A DNA stretch of 42,131 bases from Actinomycetota bacterium. Lineage in GTDB: Bacteria > Actinomycetota > Acidimicrobiia > Acidimicrobiales > JAJPHD01. The notes under the pieces are model-generated. The model ran no database searches. It was given only the letters and a program-made list of their open reading frames with translations, and was not told the origin of the DNA. Positions within the stretch are counted from its first letter, which is position 1. Each line of letters opens with the position of its first letter. Positions 6,609-14,641 of this stretch are shown piece by piece. Made by a program: the position numbers and the translations under genes. The DNA lies in NCBI GenBank assembly GCA_021325455.1, contig JAJPHD010000019.1, positions 1-42,131 of the forward strand, given 5' to 3'.

Positions 6609-9101
6609 TCACGCCCTCAGCTGCCCGCCGTGGGCCACCTCCACCGCCTCCACGCAGGCGGCCCGCAACCGGCCCAGGTCCTCGGCGCTCAGCGTCCGGT
6701 CCAGCGCCGCCAGGCGGAGCCGGTAGGCGAGGCTGCGCCGGCCGGGGGCGATCCCCTCTCCCCGGTACACGTCGAACAGCCTGACCGTCTCCAGCAGGTC
6801 GCCGGCCACCTGCCTGAGGGTGGCCTCCACCGCCGAGGCCGGCACGGCGTCATCAACCACGAAGGCCAGGTCGAACTCGGCCGAGGGGAACCTGCTCACC
6901 GGCCTGGCCTCCTCGGGGAGGCGGGGGGAGGCCAGCAAGGAGGCCAGGTCGAGCTCCAACCATCCCACCCGCCGGCCCCCCAGGCCGGCCCCCTCCAGGA
7001 CGGAGGGATCCACCTCACCGACCACGCCGAGCTCCACCCCGCCGGCGACCAGGCGGGCGCTCCTGGTCGGGTGCAGCCCGGGAGGGGAGGCGGCCACCAG
7101 CTCGGGCTCGGCCAGGCGGAGGGTACCGGCCAGGGCCCGCCATGCCGCCACCGCCTGGCGGGCGTCGTCGCCGTCCCGGGCCAGGGCCAGAGCCACCACC
7201 TCCCTCTCGTCGACCAGCTCCTCGGAGCGCAGGGCGGCGCCGGCCCCCCCGGGCGGAGCGACCCCGCCGGCTCGGGGGGCGAAGACGTGGCCCACCTCGA
7301 ACAGGGCGACCTCGGGGTCCTGGTGGGCGGTGTTGGCCACCACCGCAGCCAGCAACCCCGGGAGCAGGCTCCGGCGCAGCACCGACTCCTCCCTGGCCAT
7401 GGGGTTCTCCACCTCGAGCACCGGCCCCGCCAAGCCGGCCCGTTCGTGGTCGAGGGGGCCCAGCAGGGAGGAGGTCCAGGCCTCCGAGGCGCCAATGCCC
7501 ACCAATGTCGCCCTCACCTTGCGGCGGTCCCGCTGGTAGCCGCTGAGAGCACCGACCCGGGGAGACCGGGGGCGGGTCCTCGGGATCTTCGAGTAGCCGT
7601 GGTGCCTGGCCACCTCCTCGATCAGGTCGATCTCCCGCTCGACATCGGGCCGCCAGCCGGGCACCTCCACCTCGGCCAGGCCGGGGCCGACCGGGGTGCA
7701 GGCGAACCCGAGCGGGGCCAGATAGGACACCACCTGCTGGTCGTCCAGAGCGGTGCCGAGGATGGCGTTGACCCGGGCCGTGCGCAGGGGGACAGGGGGC
7801 CGGGGCGGCACGGCGCCCACCTCGAGCAGCCCCGGGACCACCACCGCTCCTGTCCCCGTCGGACCGGGAGAGCCGCCGGTGACCTCCCCCGCCCCGCTCC
7901 CCTCGCCCGCCAGCAGCTGGCAGATACGGTCCAGGGCCCGCTCGATGCCCGAGGGATCGCAACCCCGCTCGAAGCGGACCGAAGCCTCTGTCCTCAAGGC
8001 GAGGCGCCGGGAGGTGCGGGCCACCGCCATGGGCGCGAACCAGGCCGCCTCCAGCATCACCCGCCGGGTGGCAGGACCGATCTCGCTGGATCGGCCCCCC
8101 ATGATCCCCCCGATCCCGACCGGACGACCCCCGGCATCGCAGATGAGGCAGTCGTCCACCGGGTCCCCTGTCCGGGGATGGGACCCGAGGACCCGCTCCA
8201 CCCGGTCCAGCGTTACCAGGCGCTCCCCGGGCTCGGCTCGCCGGACCAGCAGCCCCTGACCCTCCAAGCGGTCGAGGTCGTAGGGATGGGTGGGCTGGCC
8301 CAGCTCCAGCATCACGTAGTTGCTCGTGTCCACCACCGGCCCAATGGGGCGCATGCCGGCGAGGGTCAGCCGGCGGGCCATCCATGCAGGCGTGGGGGCC
8401 ACGGCGCCCACGTCCAGGACCCGGGCGAGGAAGCGGGGGCACAGGTCGGTGGCCACCACCTCCAGGCTGGCCGGCAGCGAGCCGGCCACCGGAGCGCCCG
8501 GTGGCTCCGGCAAGCGGAACGGCAGCCGCAGCCGGGCCGCCAGGTCCCGTGCCACCCCGGCTACGCAGAGGGCATCGGGCCGGTTGGTCTCGATGGCCAG
8601 GTCGTAGACCACGTCCAGGTCCAGGCCCAGCGCCTCCACCAGCGGGGTCCCCGGCTCCACGCCCTGACCGCCCAGAACCAGGATCCCCTCGGCGTCGTCC
8701 GAGAGCCGCAGCTCCTGGCCCGAGCACAGCATCCCGTTGGAGGTGACGCCCTTCATCCTGCGCCGGGAGATGCTGAACCCCCCCGGGAGGACGGCCCCCA
8801 CGGGAGCCAGCGGGACGAGATCCCCCTCCCCGAAGTTCCATGCCCCGCAGACCACCTCCACCTGCTCCCCGGCCCCCCGGTCAACCACCACCCGCCGGAT
8901 GCGGTCGGCTCCCGGGATGGGGCCGACCTCGAGGACCCTGGCCACAACCACGTCCCCAAGGCCCTCTCCCGCCACCTCGATGCCCTCCACCACCATGCCC
9001 AGGTCGTCCATGACCTGGCCCAGTGCGGTCACCGACGGGCGGTCGCCGGGACGGGCGGGAAAGGGGGCGAACTCGAGGAGCCAGGTGAGGGGGACGCGCA
9101 C
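6609..9101 (-). CDS. pheT: phenylalanyl-tRNA synthetase beta subunit
   Basis: The product of about 830 residues is the large subunit of the alpha2-beta2 enzyme that charges tRNA-Phe. It shows an N-terminal domain, the EMAP-like tRNA-binding fold (GDVVVARVLEVGPIPGADRI... to SNGMLCSGQEL), the B3/B4 editing region with YVMLELGQPTHPYD, the B5 region with the RFERGCDP segment, a synthetase-like core, and a C-terminal anticodon-binding FDX-ACB domain (RFPSAEFDLAFVVDD...). The start is the GTG at 9101, with AGGAGG just upstream, 8 bases after the pheS stop. Longer open frames upstream lie over pheS and are not conserved. Confidence 0.96.
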   Translation of the reverse strand: MRVPLTWLLEFAPFPARPGDRPSVTALGQVMDDLGMVVEGIEVAGEGLGDVVVARVLEVGPIPGADRIRRVVVDRGAGEQVEVVCGAWNFGEGDLVPLAPVGAVLPGGFSISRRRMKGVTSNGMLCSGQELRLSDDAEGILVLGGQGVEPGTPLVEALGLDLDVVYDLAIETNRPDALCVAGVARDLAARLRLPFRLPEPPGAPVAGSLPASLEVVATDLCPRFLARVLDVGAVAPTPAWMARRLTLAGMRPIGPVVDTSNYVMLELGQPTHPYDLDRLEGQGLLVRRAEPGERLVTLDRVERVLGSHPRTGDPVDDCLICDAGGRPVGIGGIMGGRSSEIGPATRRVMLEAAWFAPMAVARTSRRLALRTEASVRFERGCDPSGIERALDRICQLLAGEGSGAGEVTGGSPGPTGTGAVVVPGLLEVGAVPPRPPVPLRTARVNAILGTALDDQQVVSYLAPLGFACTPVGPGLAEVEVPGWRPDVEREIDLIEEVARHHGYSKIPRTRPRSPRVGALSGYQRDRRKVRATLVGIGASEAWTSSLLGPLDHERAGLAGPVLEVENPMAREESVLRRSLLPGLLAAVVANTAHQDPEVALFEVGHVFAPRAGGVAPPGGAGAALRSEELVDEREVVALALARDGDDARQAVAAWRALAGTLRLAEPELVAASPPGLHPTRSARLVAGGVELGVVGEVDPSVLEGAGLGGRRVGWLELDLASLLASPRLPEEARPVSRFPSAEFDLAFVVDDAVPASAVEATLRQVAGDLLETVRLFDVYRGEGIAPGRRSLAYRLRLAALDRTLSAEDLGRLRAACVEAVEVAHGGQLRA

Positions 9102-9109
9102 TGGTCCTC

Positions 9110-10144
9110 CTAGAACTGACGGAGGAAGCGGATGTCGTTCTCCTGCAGGACCCGCATGTCGGAAAGGCCGTGGCGCACCTGGACCAGGCGGTCGATCCCG
9201 AACCCGAAGGCGAACCCCGACCACTCCTCGGCATCGATGCCCACGTTCCCGAACACGGCGGGGTCGACCATGCCACAGCCGCCCAGCTCTATCCAACCCG
9301 TGCCCGAGCAGGTGCGACACCCCCGGCCGCGGCAGATGGTGCAGGTCACCTCGTACTCCCCCGAGGGCTCGGTGAAGGGGAAGGACCCAGGGCGCAGCCT
9401 CGACGCGATGCCGGGACCGAAGTAGGCCTCCGTGAACTCCTCGATGGTGCCGGCCAGGTCGGCGAAGGTTATCCCCCGGTCCACCACCAGGGCCTCGATC
9501 TGGTGGAAGGCAGGACGGTGCCTGGCGTCGGCCGTCTCCCGCCGGTAGCAGCGGCCGGGCATGACCGCATAGATGGGCAGCTCCGAGGTCAAGAGAAGGC
9601 GGACCTGCATGGGGGAGGTGTGGGTGCGGAGGAGGACCTGCTCGGGCTCCCCCACCTTCAGGTAGAAGCTGTCCTGGGCAGCCCGGGCGGGGTGGGCCGG
9701 CGGGTAGTTGAGGGCCTCGAAGTTGTACCAGTCCGTCTCCACCTCGGGCCCCTCGGCCACGGCGAAGCCCATGCCCACGAAGACGTCCTCGAGCTCGTCC
9801 CGGGTCTGGGTGACCAGATGGAGGTGGCCCGGCCCCCAGGTGGCCAGCACCTCGGTGAGGTCCAGGCGGTCGGCCTCGAGCCGGGCCGCCCGCTCTGCCT
9901 CCTCCAGAGCCCGCCTCTTCCCCTCGATGGCCTCCTGTATCTCGGACCGGACCTGGTTGATCCGGGCGCCGGCGTCCCGGCGCTCGTCTAGGGGAAGGGA
10001 CCCCAGGGAGCGGTGGGCCAGGGTGAGCGGCGACCGCCTCCCCAGCACCTCCTGCTCCACCCGGCGGAGATCCTCCAGGCCGGGGGCCTGCTCCACCTCC
10101 TGCAGGGCCTTGGCCCGCAGCTCCTCCAGGGGCACGCCCGCCAT
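9110..10144 (-). CDS. pheS: phenylalanyl-tRNA synthetase alpha subunit
   Basis: The 344-residue catalytic subunit has an N-terminal coiled-coil arm (about residues 1-95) and a class II synthetase core. Motif 2 lies around GRCYRRETADARHRPAFHQIE (197-217) and motif 3 is FGFGIDRLVQVRHG (313-326). A CxxC-x4-CxxC cluster (C268, C271, C276, C279) forms a zinc knuckle found in some bacterial PheS lineages. The ATG at 10144 overlaps the kinase stop by one base (TGATG). The pheS-pheT order is standard. Confidence 0.96.
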   Translation of the reverse strand: MAGVPLEELRAKALQEVEQAPGLEDLRRVEQEVLGRRSPLTLAHRSLGSLPLDERRDAGARINQVRSEIQEAIEGKRRALEEAERAARLEADRLDLTEVLATWGPGHLHLVTQTRDELEDVFVGMGFAVAEGPEVETDWYNFEALNYPPAHPARAAQDSFYLKVGEPEQVLLRTHTSPMQVRLLLTSELPIYAVMPGRCYRRETADARHRPAFHQIEALVVDRGITFADLAGTIEEFTEAYFGPGIASRLRPGSFPFTEPSGEYEVTCTICRGRGCRTCSGTGWIELGGCGMVDPAVFGNVGIDAEEWSGFAFGFGIDRLVQVRHGLSDMRVLQENDIRFLRQF

Positions 10145-11229
10145 CACGCCACCACCGGGGGGGACTCGGCCTCGCCCTGCCCCCCGCGGTCCAGGTCCAG
10201 GTCCACGGCAGGCAGGGTGAAGCGGAACTCGGCCCCCTTGCCCTCCCGGTTCCTGGCCGTGAGCTGGCCGCCGTGGGCCTCCACCAGGCCCCGGCTGATC
10301 CACAGCCCGAGGCCCGAGCCGGTGGGCTTGCCCCCGCCCCGGCGGTAGAACTTGCTGAACACCTGGTCCAGGTCCTCCTCGGCCAGCCCCGGGCCCCGGT
10401 CCCGAACCGCCACGGCCACCTGGGAGCCGCTCGCCTCGCCAGCAACCTCCAGGCCGGTGAGCGACCCGTACTTGCAGGCGTTCTCCACCAGGTTGGTCAG
10501 GACCTGCACGACCTTGTCGGGGTCGGCCCAGGCCCGAGGGAGGCCCGGCGGGAACGACAAGGCGGCCTCCAGGCCGGGGTGGGCCAGCCTCACCTTCTCC
10601 ACCACCGCCGCGGCCACCTGGGCCAGCTCCACGGGCTGGCGCCGCAGGACCAGCCGGCCTGTCTGGAGCCGGCTGATGTCCAAGAGCTCGGTGACCAGAC
10701 GCGTCACCCGGTCGGCGTCCAGGTTCACCTGCTCCAGCATCATGCGCCGGTCCTCGGCCGAGAGCCTCTCCCAGCGGTGCAGCAGCAGGCTCGTATAGCC
10801 CTTCACCGAGGTGAGGGGGGAGCGCAGCTCGTGGCTCACGGTGGAGACCATCTCCACTCCTGTGGCCATCTGGGTGGCCCTCCTCCTGGCGTCCCGGAGG
10901 TCCACCACCGCCCCCGTGACCCGCCCGGCCCGGTCCCGCCGGTAGGCACCCGTGACCAGGGCGTGCGCCTCGGTCCCGTCCCGCCGGCGCAGCACGACCT
11001 CCTGCTCGGGCATCAGGCGGACCGACCGCAGGTGGGCCGAGCGGTCCCAGCCCCCGGCCCACAGCTCCTTGCCGTCCGGCCCCCGGGGAGCCAGGGTCTC
11101 CGCCACCCTCCGGCCCACCAGCTCCTCCCGGCGGAACCCGGTGAGGGCCTCGGCAGCCCGGTTGGCCTCCACCACCGAGAGGCCGGCATCCAGGACGATG
11201 ACGGCATCGGGAAGCTCGTCCAGACCCAC
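10144..11229 (-). CDS. soluble PAS-domain sensor histidine kinase
   Basis: The 361-residue product has a PAS sensor domain (about 1-110), a HisKA dimerisation domain with the phospho-acceptor histidine H133 in STVSHELRSPLTSVKGY, and a HATPase_c domain with the N box NLVENACKYG (about 247-256), DRGPGL and GSGLGLWISRGLVEAHGG. There is no transmembrane segment or signal peptide, so it probably senses a cytosolic cue. No response regulator is adjacent. The GTG at 11229 lies 2 bases after the methyltransferase stop, and its own stop overlaps the pheS start, so it is embedded in the translation operon. The signal and partner are unknown. Confidence 0.9.
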   Translation of the reverse strand: MGLDELPDAVIVLDAGLSVVEANRAAEALTGFRREELVGRRVAETLAPRGPDGKELWAGGWDRSAHLRSVRLMPEQEVVLRRRDGTEAHALVTGAYRRDRAGRVTGAVVDLRDARRRATQMATGVEMVSTVSHELRSPLTSVKGYTSLLLHRWERLSAEDRRMMLEQVNLDADRVTRLVTELLDISRLQTGRLVLRRQPVELAQVAAAVVEKVRLAHPGLEAALSFPPGLPRAWADPDKVVQVLTNLVENACKYGSLTGLEVAGEASGSQVAVAVRDRGPGLAEEDLDQVFSKFYRRGGGKPTGSGLGLWISRGLVEAHGGQLTARNREGKGAEFRFTLPAVDLDLDRGGQGEAESPPVVA

Positions 11230-11231
11230 CC

Positions 11232-12047
11232 TTACACCCCCAGGGCCAGGGCCCGGCGCTGGCGGGCGGCCTCGAAGCAGAGCAGGGCGGCAGCCACGCC
11301 GGCATTGAGGGACTCCCCGCGCCCGAGCATGGGTATGGTCACCCCGCCATCCACCCTGGCCCCCACCTCCGGGTCCAGGCCCTGGGCCTCGTTGCCGATC
11401 ACCAGCGCCACGGGCCCCGCCAGGTCCGTGGCTGTGTACTCGGAGCCGCCACGGGGTACGGCGGCCAGCCGGCGCATCCCCCAGCCCGCCAGCTCCTCAA
11501 GCACCCAAACCGCCTCCGCTCCCGACGCTACCGGCACCAGGAACAGGGCCCCCGCCGACGCTCTCACGGTCTTGGGGTTGTACAGGTCCACCGACCCCCG
11601 GCACATCACCACGCCCCCGGCCCCGGCCGCCTCGGCACTGCGGATCACGGTGCCAGCGTTGCCCGGGTCCCGCACCCCGGCACAGACCACCAGCGGCGCC
11701 GCCCCCCGCAGCTCCGGGAGCGCCACGTCGACGAAGGGGGCAACGGCCATGAGGGGCTGGGGGGTGACGGTGTCGGCCACCCGCTCCATGACCCCTTCAG
11801 CCAGGCCGTACACCCGCGTCCCGGCGAAATGAGCCCGTTCCACGAGGGCCTCTTCCTCCACCTGCCTGGCACCGCTCGCGGCCACGTACAGCGCCTCGAG
11901 GGGGACCCCGGCCTCCAGCGCCACCGATATCGCCTTGGCCCCCTCCACCACGAAGGCCCGCTCGGCCTGGCGGAGGCTGCGCCTCCTCACCAGCCGGCGG
12001 AGACGCTGCACCCGGCTGTGGCGCCAGCCGAGAGGGGAGGCGGTCAG
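11232..12047 (-). CDS. SpoU/TrmH-family rRNA 2'-O-methyltransferase
   Basis: This SPOUT-class methyltransferase has an N-terminal substrate-binding domain ([16 protein letters not shown]) and the three SpoU motifs: [33 protein letters not shown] and [23 protein letters not shown]. It probably methylates a ribose in 23S rRNA using SAM, as TsnR-type neighbours of rplT and pheS do; the exact target nucleotide cannot be read. The first standard in-frame start is a GTG at 12011. The conserved helix before FVVEG begins earlier, and reading on in frame leads to a CTG at 12047 that overlaps the rplT stop as CTGA, which I prefer. The two readings differ by 12 residues. Confidence 0.9.
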   Translation of the reverse strand: MTASPLGWRHSRVQRLRRLVRRRSLRQAERAFVVEGAKAISVALEAGVPLEALYVAASGARQVEEEALVERAHFAGTRVYGLAEGVMERVADTVTPQPLMAVAPFVDVALPELRGAAPLVVCAGVRDPGNAGTVIRSAEAAGAGGVVMCRGSVDLYNPKTVRASAGALFLVPVASGAEAVWVLEELAGWGMRRLAAVPRGGSEYTATDLAGPVALVIGNEAQGLDPEVGARVDGGVTIPMLGRGESLNAGVAAALLCFEAARQRRALALGV

Positions 12048-12478
12048 GATCCGCCCTCCCCGGCCTTCCCACCGCCCCCGCCCGTGCCTCCGGCGGCCTC
12101 CCCCACCCGGCGGTTGGCCGGGTCCCCTCCGCCCCCCCGGGCCAGGCGCACCAGGGAGGCGAATGCCTCGGGCTCGCTCACCGCCAGGTCGGCCAGGATC
12201 TTGCGGTCCACCTCCACCTCCGCCTCCCGGAGGCCGGCAATGAAGCGGCTGTAGCTCATGCCGTTCATGCGGGCGGCAGCGTTGATGCGCTGGATCCAGA
12301 GCTGGCGGAAGTCCCCCTTGCGGGCCCGACGGTCGCGGTAGGCATACTGCAGCGAGCGCATGACCTGCTCGTTGGCGGCGCGGAAGCTGCGGCTCTTGTT
12401 GCCGTAGTAGCCCTGGGCCCGCTCCAGGACGGCCCGGCGGTGCTTCTTGCTGTGGACGGCGCGCTTGACCCTGGCCAT
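12044..12478 (-). CDS. rplT: 50S ribosomal protein L20
   Basis: The 144-residue product starts with the canonical L20 sequence ([29 protein letters not shown]) and keeps the [15 protein letters not shown] block. L20 binds 23S rRNA early in large-subunit assembly. The family is usually about 117-130 residues; the extra length is a glycine-rich C-terminal tail after residue about 115. The start ATG has AAGGAG 6 bases upstream. It is in the usual infC-rpmI-rplT order, with the methyltransferase gene overlapping its stop. Confidence 0.98.
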   Translation of the reverse strand: MARVKRAVHSKKHRRAVLERAQGYYGNKSRSFRAANEQVMRSLQYAYRDRRARKGDFRQLWIQRINAAARMNGMSYSRFIAGLREAEVEVDRKILADLAVSEPEAFASLVRLARGGGGDPANRRVGEAAGGTGGGGGKAGEGGS

Positions 12479-12517
12479 GAAGGGCTCCTTTTGCTCGAGG
12501 GGGGACGGTGGGTGGGG

Positions 12518-12712
12518 TTAGATGCCGAGGAGGCGGCGGACCTGGCGGGCGTCGCCGCCGGTCACCTCCACGGGGCGCGCCAACCGCCGGGTGCGGCGGC
12601 TCGGCTTCTTCTCGAACAGGTGGTTGCGGTAGGCCCGGCGCCGGCGGATGCGCCCGGTCCCCGTGATCTTGAAGCGCTTGGCGGCGCCCCGATCGGTCTT
12701 CATCTTCGGCAT
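12518..12712 (-). CDS. rpmI: 50S ribosomal protein L35
   Basis: The 64-residue basic protein is a full-length L35: MPKMKTDRGAAKRFKITGTG, then RRRRAYRNHLFEKK and the C-terminal RLLGI. It lies 13 bases after infC and 39 before rplT, the standard operon. A GAAGGG ribosome binding site precedes the ATG. Confidence 0.98.
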   Translation of the reverse strand: MPKMKTDRGAAKRFKITGTGRIRRRRAYRNHLFEKKPSRRTRRLARPVEVTGGDARQVRRLLGI

Positions 12713-12725
12713 GGCTAGACCCTTC

Positions 12726-13340
12726 TCAGGAAACTTCGGGCCCGGCCCCCTCGGGCGAGGGGTCCGGGACGGGATGTCTGTCAGTCTGGGCCCTGGCTGT
12801 TGCAGCCTGCCTGGCCCTCCGGTCGGGAGCGAGGACCATCGTCATGTTGCGGCCGTCCAGCCGGGGAGCGGCCTCGACCTTGGCCGCCCCGTCCATCTGG
12901 TCGGCGATGCGGTCCAAGATGGCCTTGCCCAGCTCCGGGTGGTACACCTCCCGCCCCCGGAACATGATCGTGATCTTCACCTTGTGGCCATCGGCCAGGA
13001 ACCGGGAGACCTGGCGGGTCTTGGTCTCGAAGTCGCCGGGCCCGATCTTGGGCCGGTACTTCATCTCCTTGATCCCGACGTTGGTCGCCTTGCGCCGGGA
13101 CTCCTTGGCCCGCTGGGCGGCGTCGAACTTGAACTTGCCGTAATCCATTATCCGGCACACAGGAGGGACGGCTTGGGGGGCCACCTCGACCAGGTCCAGG
13201 TCCATGTCCCGGGCCACGCTCAGGGCCTCGGGCAGGGGCCTGATCCCCAGCTGCCTTCCTTCCGGGTCGACCAGGCGAACCTCGCGGGCCCTTATGCGGT
13301 CATTGATCCTGGGCTCGTTGGCGGTGGGTGCAGCACCTAT
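12726..13340 (-). CDS. infC: translation initiation factor IF-3, probable ATA start
   Basis: IF-3 binds the 30S subunit and checks the start codon. The C-terminal domain (KITIMFRGREVYHPELG to DGRNMTMVLAP) and N-terminal domain (PRINDRIRAREVRLVDPEGRQLG, LDLVEVAPQAVPPVCRIMDYGK) are complete. The first ATG in frame is at 13217, inside the N-terminal domain, and would remove about 40 conserved-type residues. Reading upstream, the frame stays open to a TGA at about 13349-13347 without any ATG, GTG or TTG before the INDR block. An AGGAG at 13354-13350 sits 9 bases before an in-frame ATA at 13340, giving 204 residues. Rare AUU/AUC-type starts are known for infC, where IF-3 represses its own synthesis. 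Confidence 0.9.
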   Translation of the reverse strand: MGAAPTANEPRINDRIRAREVRLVDPEGRQLGIRPLPEALSVARDMDLDLVEVAPQAVPPVCRIMDYGKFKFDAAQRAKESRRKATNVGIKEMKYRPKIGPGDFETKTRQVSRFLADGHKVKITIMFRGREVYHPELGKAILDRIADQMDGAAKVEAAPRLDGRNMTMVLAPDRRARQAATARAQTDRHPVPDPSPEGAGPEVS

Positions 13341-13349
13341 GCGGCATCA

Positions 13350-13354
13350 CTCCT
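13350..13354 (-). promoter_or_regulatory. ribosome binding site that places the infC start at ATA
   Basis: AGGAG on the minus strand, 9 bases before the ATA at 13340. An out-of-frame ATG at 13347 is only 2 bases away from it, too near for initiation, and opens just a 15-codon frame. The spacing therefore supports the noncanonical infC start. Confidence 0.6.
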
Positions 13355-13388
13355 GTCGGGCACGGGCCCCCTGCCCCTGAAGGCAAGA

Positions 13389-13415
13389 GGCGGACGTCGG
13401 AAAGCGACGCCCGCC
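13389..13415 (-). promoter_or_regulatory. stem-loop in the infC-rpmI-rplT leader
   Basis: The arms GGCGGGCGTCG and CGACGTCCGCC pair over 11 positions (one G-U) around a 5-base loop. It lies about 50 nt upstream of the infC start. There is no following T-run, so it is not a typical intrinsic terminator. A role in autoregulation of the operon, as in the L20 or IF-3 leaders of other bacteria, is an inference. Confidence 0.55.
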
Positions 13416-13520
13416 ACTAGAGCGACCTACTGCCTACCCGGCGCACGCCATCAACACCAGTGGCCGGGTGGGAGTCCCACAGGGGCCCCGCTTCCCATCC
13501 TTGTTGTGTTTTGCTCGCCC

Positions 13521-13526
13521 TAGGCT
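13521..13526 (+). promoter_or_regulatory. possible -10 element (TAGGCT) of a near-leaderless transcript
   Basis: TAGGCT has the TAnnnT form and ends 8 bases before the GTG start at 13535, so transcription would start at or almost at the start codon. Leaderless mRNAs are frequent in Actinobacteria. No good -35 at standard spacing is seen (TTGTTG at 13501 is only 14 bases away), and no Shine-Dalgarno precedes the GTG. Confidence 0.35.
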
Positions 13527-13534
13527 AGCAGGAC

Positions 13535-13948
13535 GTGAGCAGCCTGTGGACCCCCAGCGGCGAGCACCGGGTCCCCCGGCCCGGGGAGCAGCCCACCCGA
13601 GAGGCCCCCACCCCTCCCACCGGCCAGGGACCGCCCCCATCTGCCGGCGAGCCCACCGAGCCCACCGAGGTCGACGCTGAGCTGGCCGAGCAGCTCACCA
13701 AGCTGCAGGAGGAGCTGCTTGCCGCCCCGGCAGCCACCATCGTGGCCAACCACGCCTACCACCTGTTCGAGCTGGCCCGCCTGCACCTGTCACAGCCGTC
13801 CCCCCGACTGGACCAAGCCAAGGTGGCCATCGACGCCTTCGGCGCCCTGGTGGACGGAATGGCCGGCCGCCTGGGTGAGGACGAGCCCCACCTGCGCGAC
13901 GCCCTCTCGGCCATCCGGCTGCTTTTCGTCCAGGTCAGCGGGGGGTAA
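13535..13948 (+). CDS. DUF1844-family protein
   Basis: The 137-residue product begins with MSSLWTPSGEHRVP, a proline-rich linker follows to about residue 45, and the C-terminal part (ELAEQLTKLQEELLAAPAATIVANHAYHLFELARLHL, then LDQAKVAIDAFGALVDGM) is the helical DUF1844 domain. Function is unknown; relatives commonly lie near infC or ribosomal genes in Actinobacteria. No signal peptide or membrane segment is seen. It is transcribed away from infC and converges with the cold-shock-like gene, overlapping it by 14 bases at the stop codons. The start is GTG without a ribosome binding site. Confidence 0.85.
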   Translation: MSSLWTPSGEHRVPRPGEQPTREAPTPPTGQGPPPSAGEPTEPTEVDAELAEQLTKLQEELLAAPAATIVANHAYHLFELARLHLSQPSPRLDQAKVAIDAFGALVDGMAGRLGEDEPHLRDALSAIRLLFVQVSGG

Positions 13949-14138
13949 CGGAGGCGGACCACCAGCGCCCAGCGGGACCAGGGACGATCTCGAAGACCAC
14001 CTCGGTCCCAGGATCGATGGTGCGGGTGCCGCCGGCGATGGCCGTGCAGTGGAAGGGCAGCTCGCAGCCATCGTCGGTGGTTACTGTGCCGAGCCCCTCC
14101 TCCCGGTCGAAGGCCGTCACCCGGCCCTGGTGGATCAC
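13935..14138 (-). CDS. small cold-shock-domain-like protein
   Basis: The 67-residue product (GRVTAFDREEGLGTVTTDDG, then ELPFHCTAIAGGTRTIDPGTEVVFEIVPG) looks like a compact OB-fold of the cold-shock type. The RNP1 aromatic motif KGFGFI is not conserved; EGLGTVT stands in its place, so nucleic-acid binding is uncertain. The GTG at 14138 overlaps the ribH stop as GTGA, which ties it to the riboflavin operon as the last gene. Confidence 0.8.
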   Translation of the reverse strand: MIHQGRVTAFDREEGLGTVTTDDGCELPFHCTAIAGGTRTIDPGTEVVFEIVPGPAGRWWSASVTPR

Positions 14139-14641
14139 GCCAGGGTGCCCGGGGCGCTAGGCGCCGCCTGGGGAAGCTGGCGGAACAGGTTCACCATCTC
14201 CAGGGCGGCGACGGCGGCCTCGGCCCCCTTGTTGCCGTCCTTGGCGCCGGCCCGGTCCACGGCCTGCTGCACGGTGTCGGTGGTGAGGACCCCGAAGGCC
14301 ACGGGGACCCCGGTGTCCAGCTGCACCCGCTGGATGCCGGCGGCGCACTGGCCGGCCACGTGCTCGTAGTGGCCGGTCTCGCCCCTGATCACGGCCCCCA
14401 GGCAGACCACGGCATCAAAGCTCCCCGACAGGGCCAGGCGCTGGGCCAGGGCCGGCAGCTCGAAGGCTCCCGGCGCCCAGGCCACCGCCACCGAGCCGGG
14501 GTCGACACCGTGGCGCTCCAGTGCGTCCCGGGCCCCTTCCAGCAGCCCTTCGGTGACGAAGCGGTTGAACCGCGAGCAGGCCAGGGCCACCCGGACCCCC
14601 TCACCGCTCACCATCCCTTCGTAATCGGGCCGGCCCGTCAT
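14135..14641 (-). CDS. ribH: 6,7-dimethyl-8-ribityllumazine synthase
   Basis: The 168-residue enzyme condenses the RibA/D-derived pyrimidine with dihydroxybutanone phosphate to form lumazine and normally assembles as pentamers or icosahedral shells. Motifs are [45 protein letters not shown] with the catalytic-site histidine, and [16 protein letters not shown]. The ATG at 14641 overlaps the ribBA stop (ATGA). A longer frame upstream lies over ribBA and is not part of the protein. It precedes the cold-shock-like gene, with overlap. Confidence 0.97.
   Translation of the reverse strand: MTGRPDYEGMVSGEGVRVALACSRFNRFVTEGLLEGARDALERHGVDPGSVAVAWAPGAFELPALAQRLALSGSFDAVVCLGAVIRGETGHYEHVAGQCAAGIQRVQLDTGVPVAFGVLTTDTVQQAVDRAGAKDGNKGAEAAVAALEMVNLFRQLPQAAPSAPGTLA

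Noticed and set aside
13345-13347. ATG at 13347 as the infC start
   Set aside because: It is out of frame with IF-3, opens only 15 codons and lies 2 bases from the AGGAG.
13389-13415. Rho-independent terminator before infC
   Set aside because: The stem is good but the downstream side (TCTTGCC) has no T-run.
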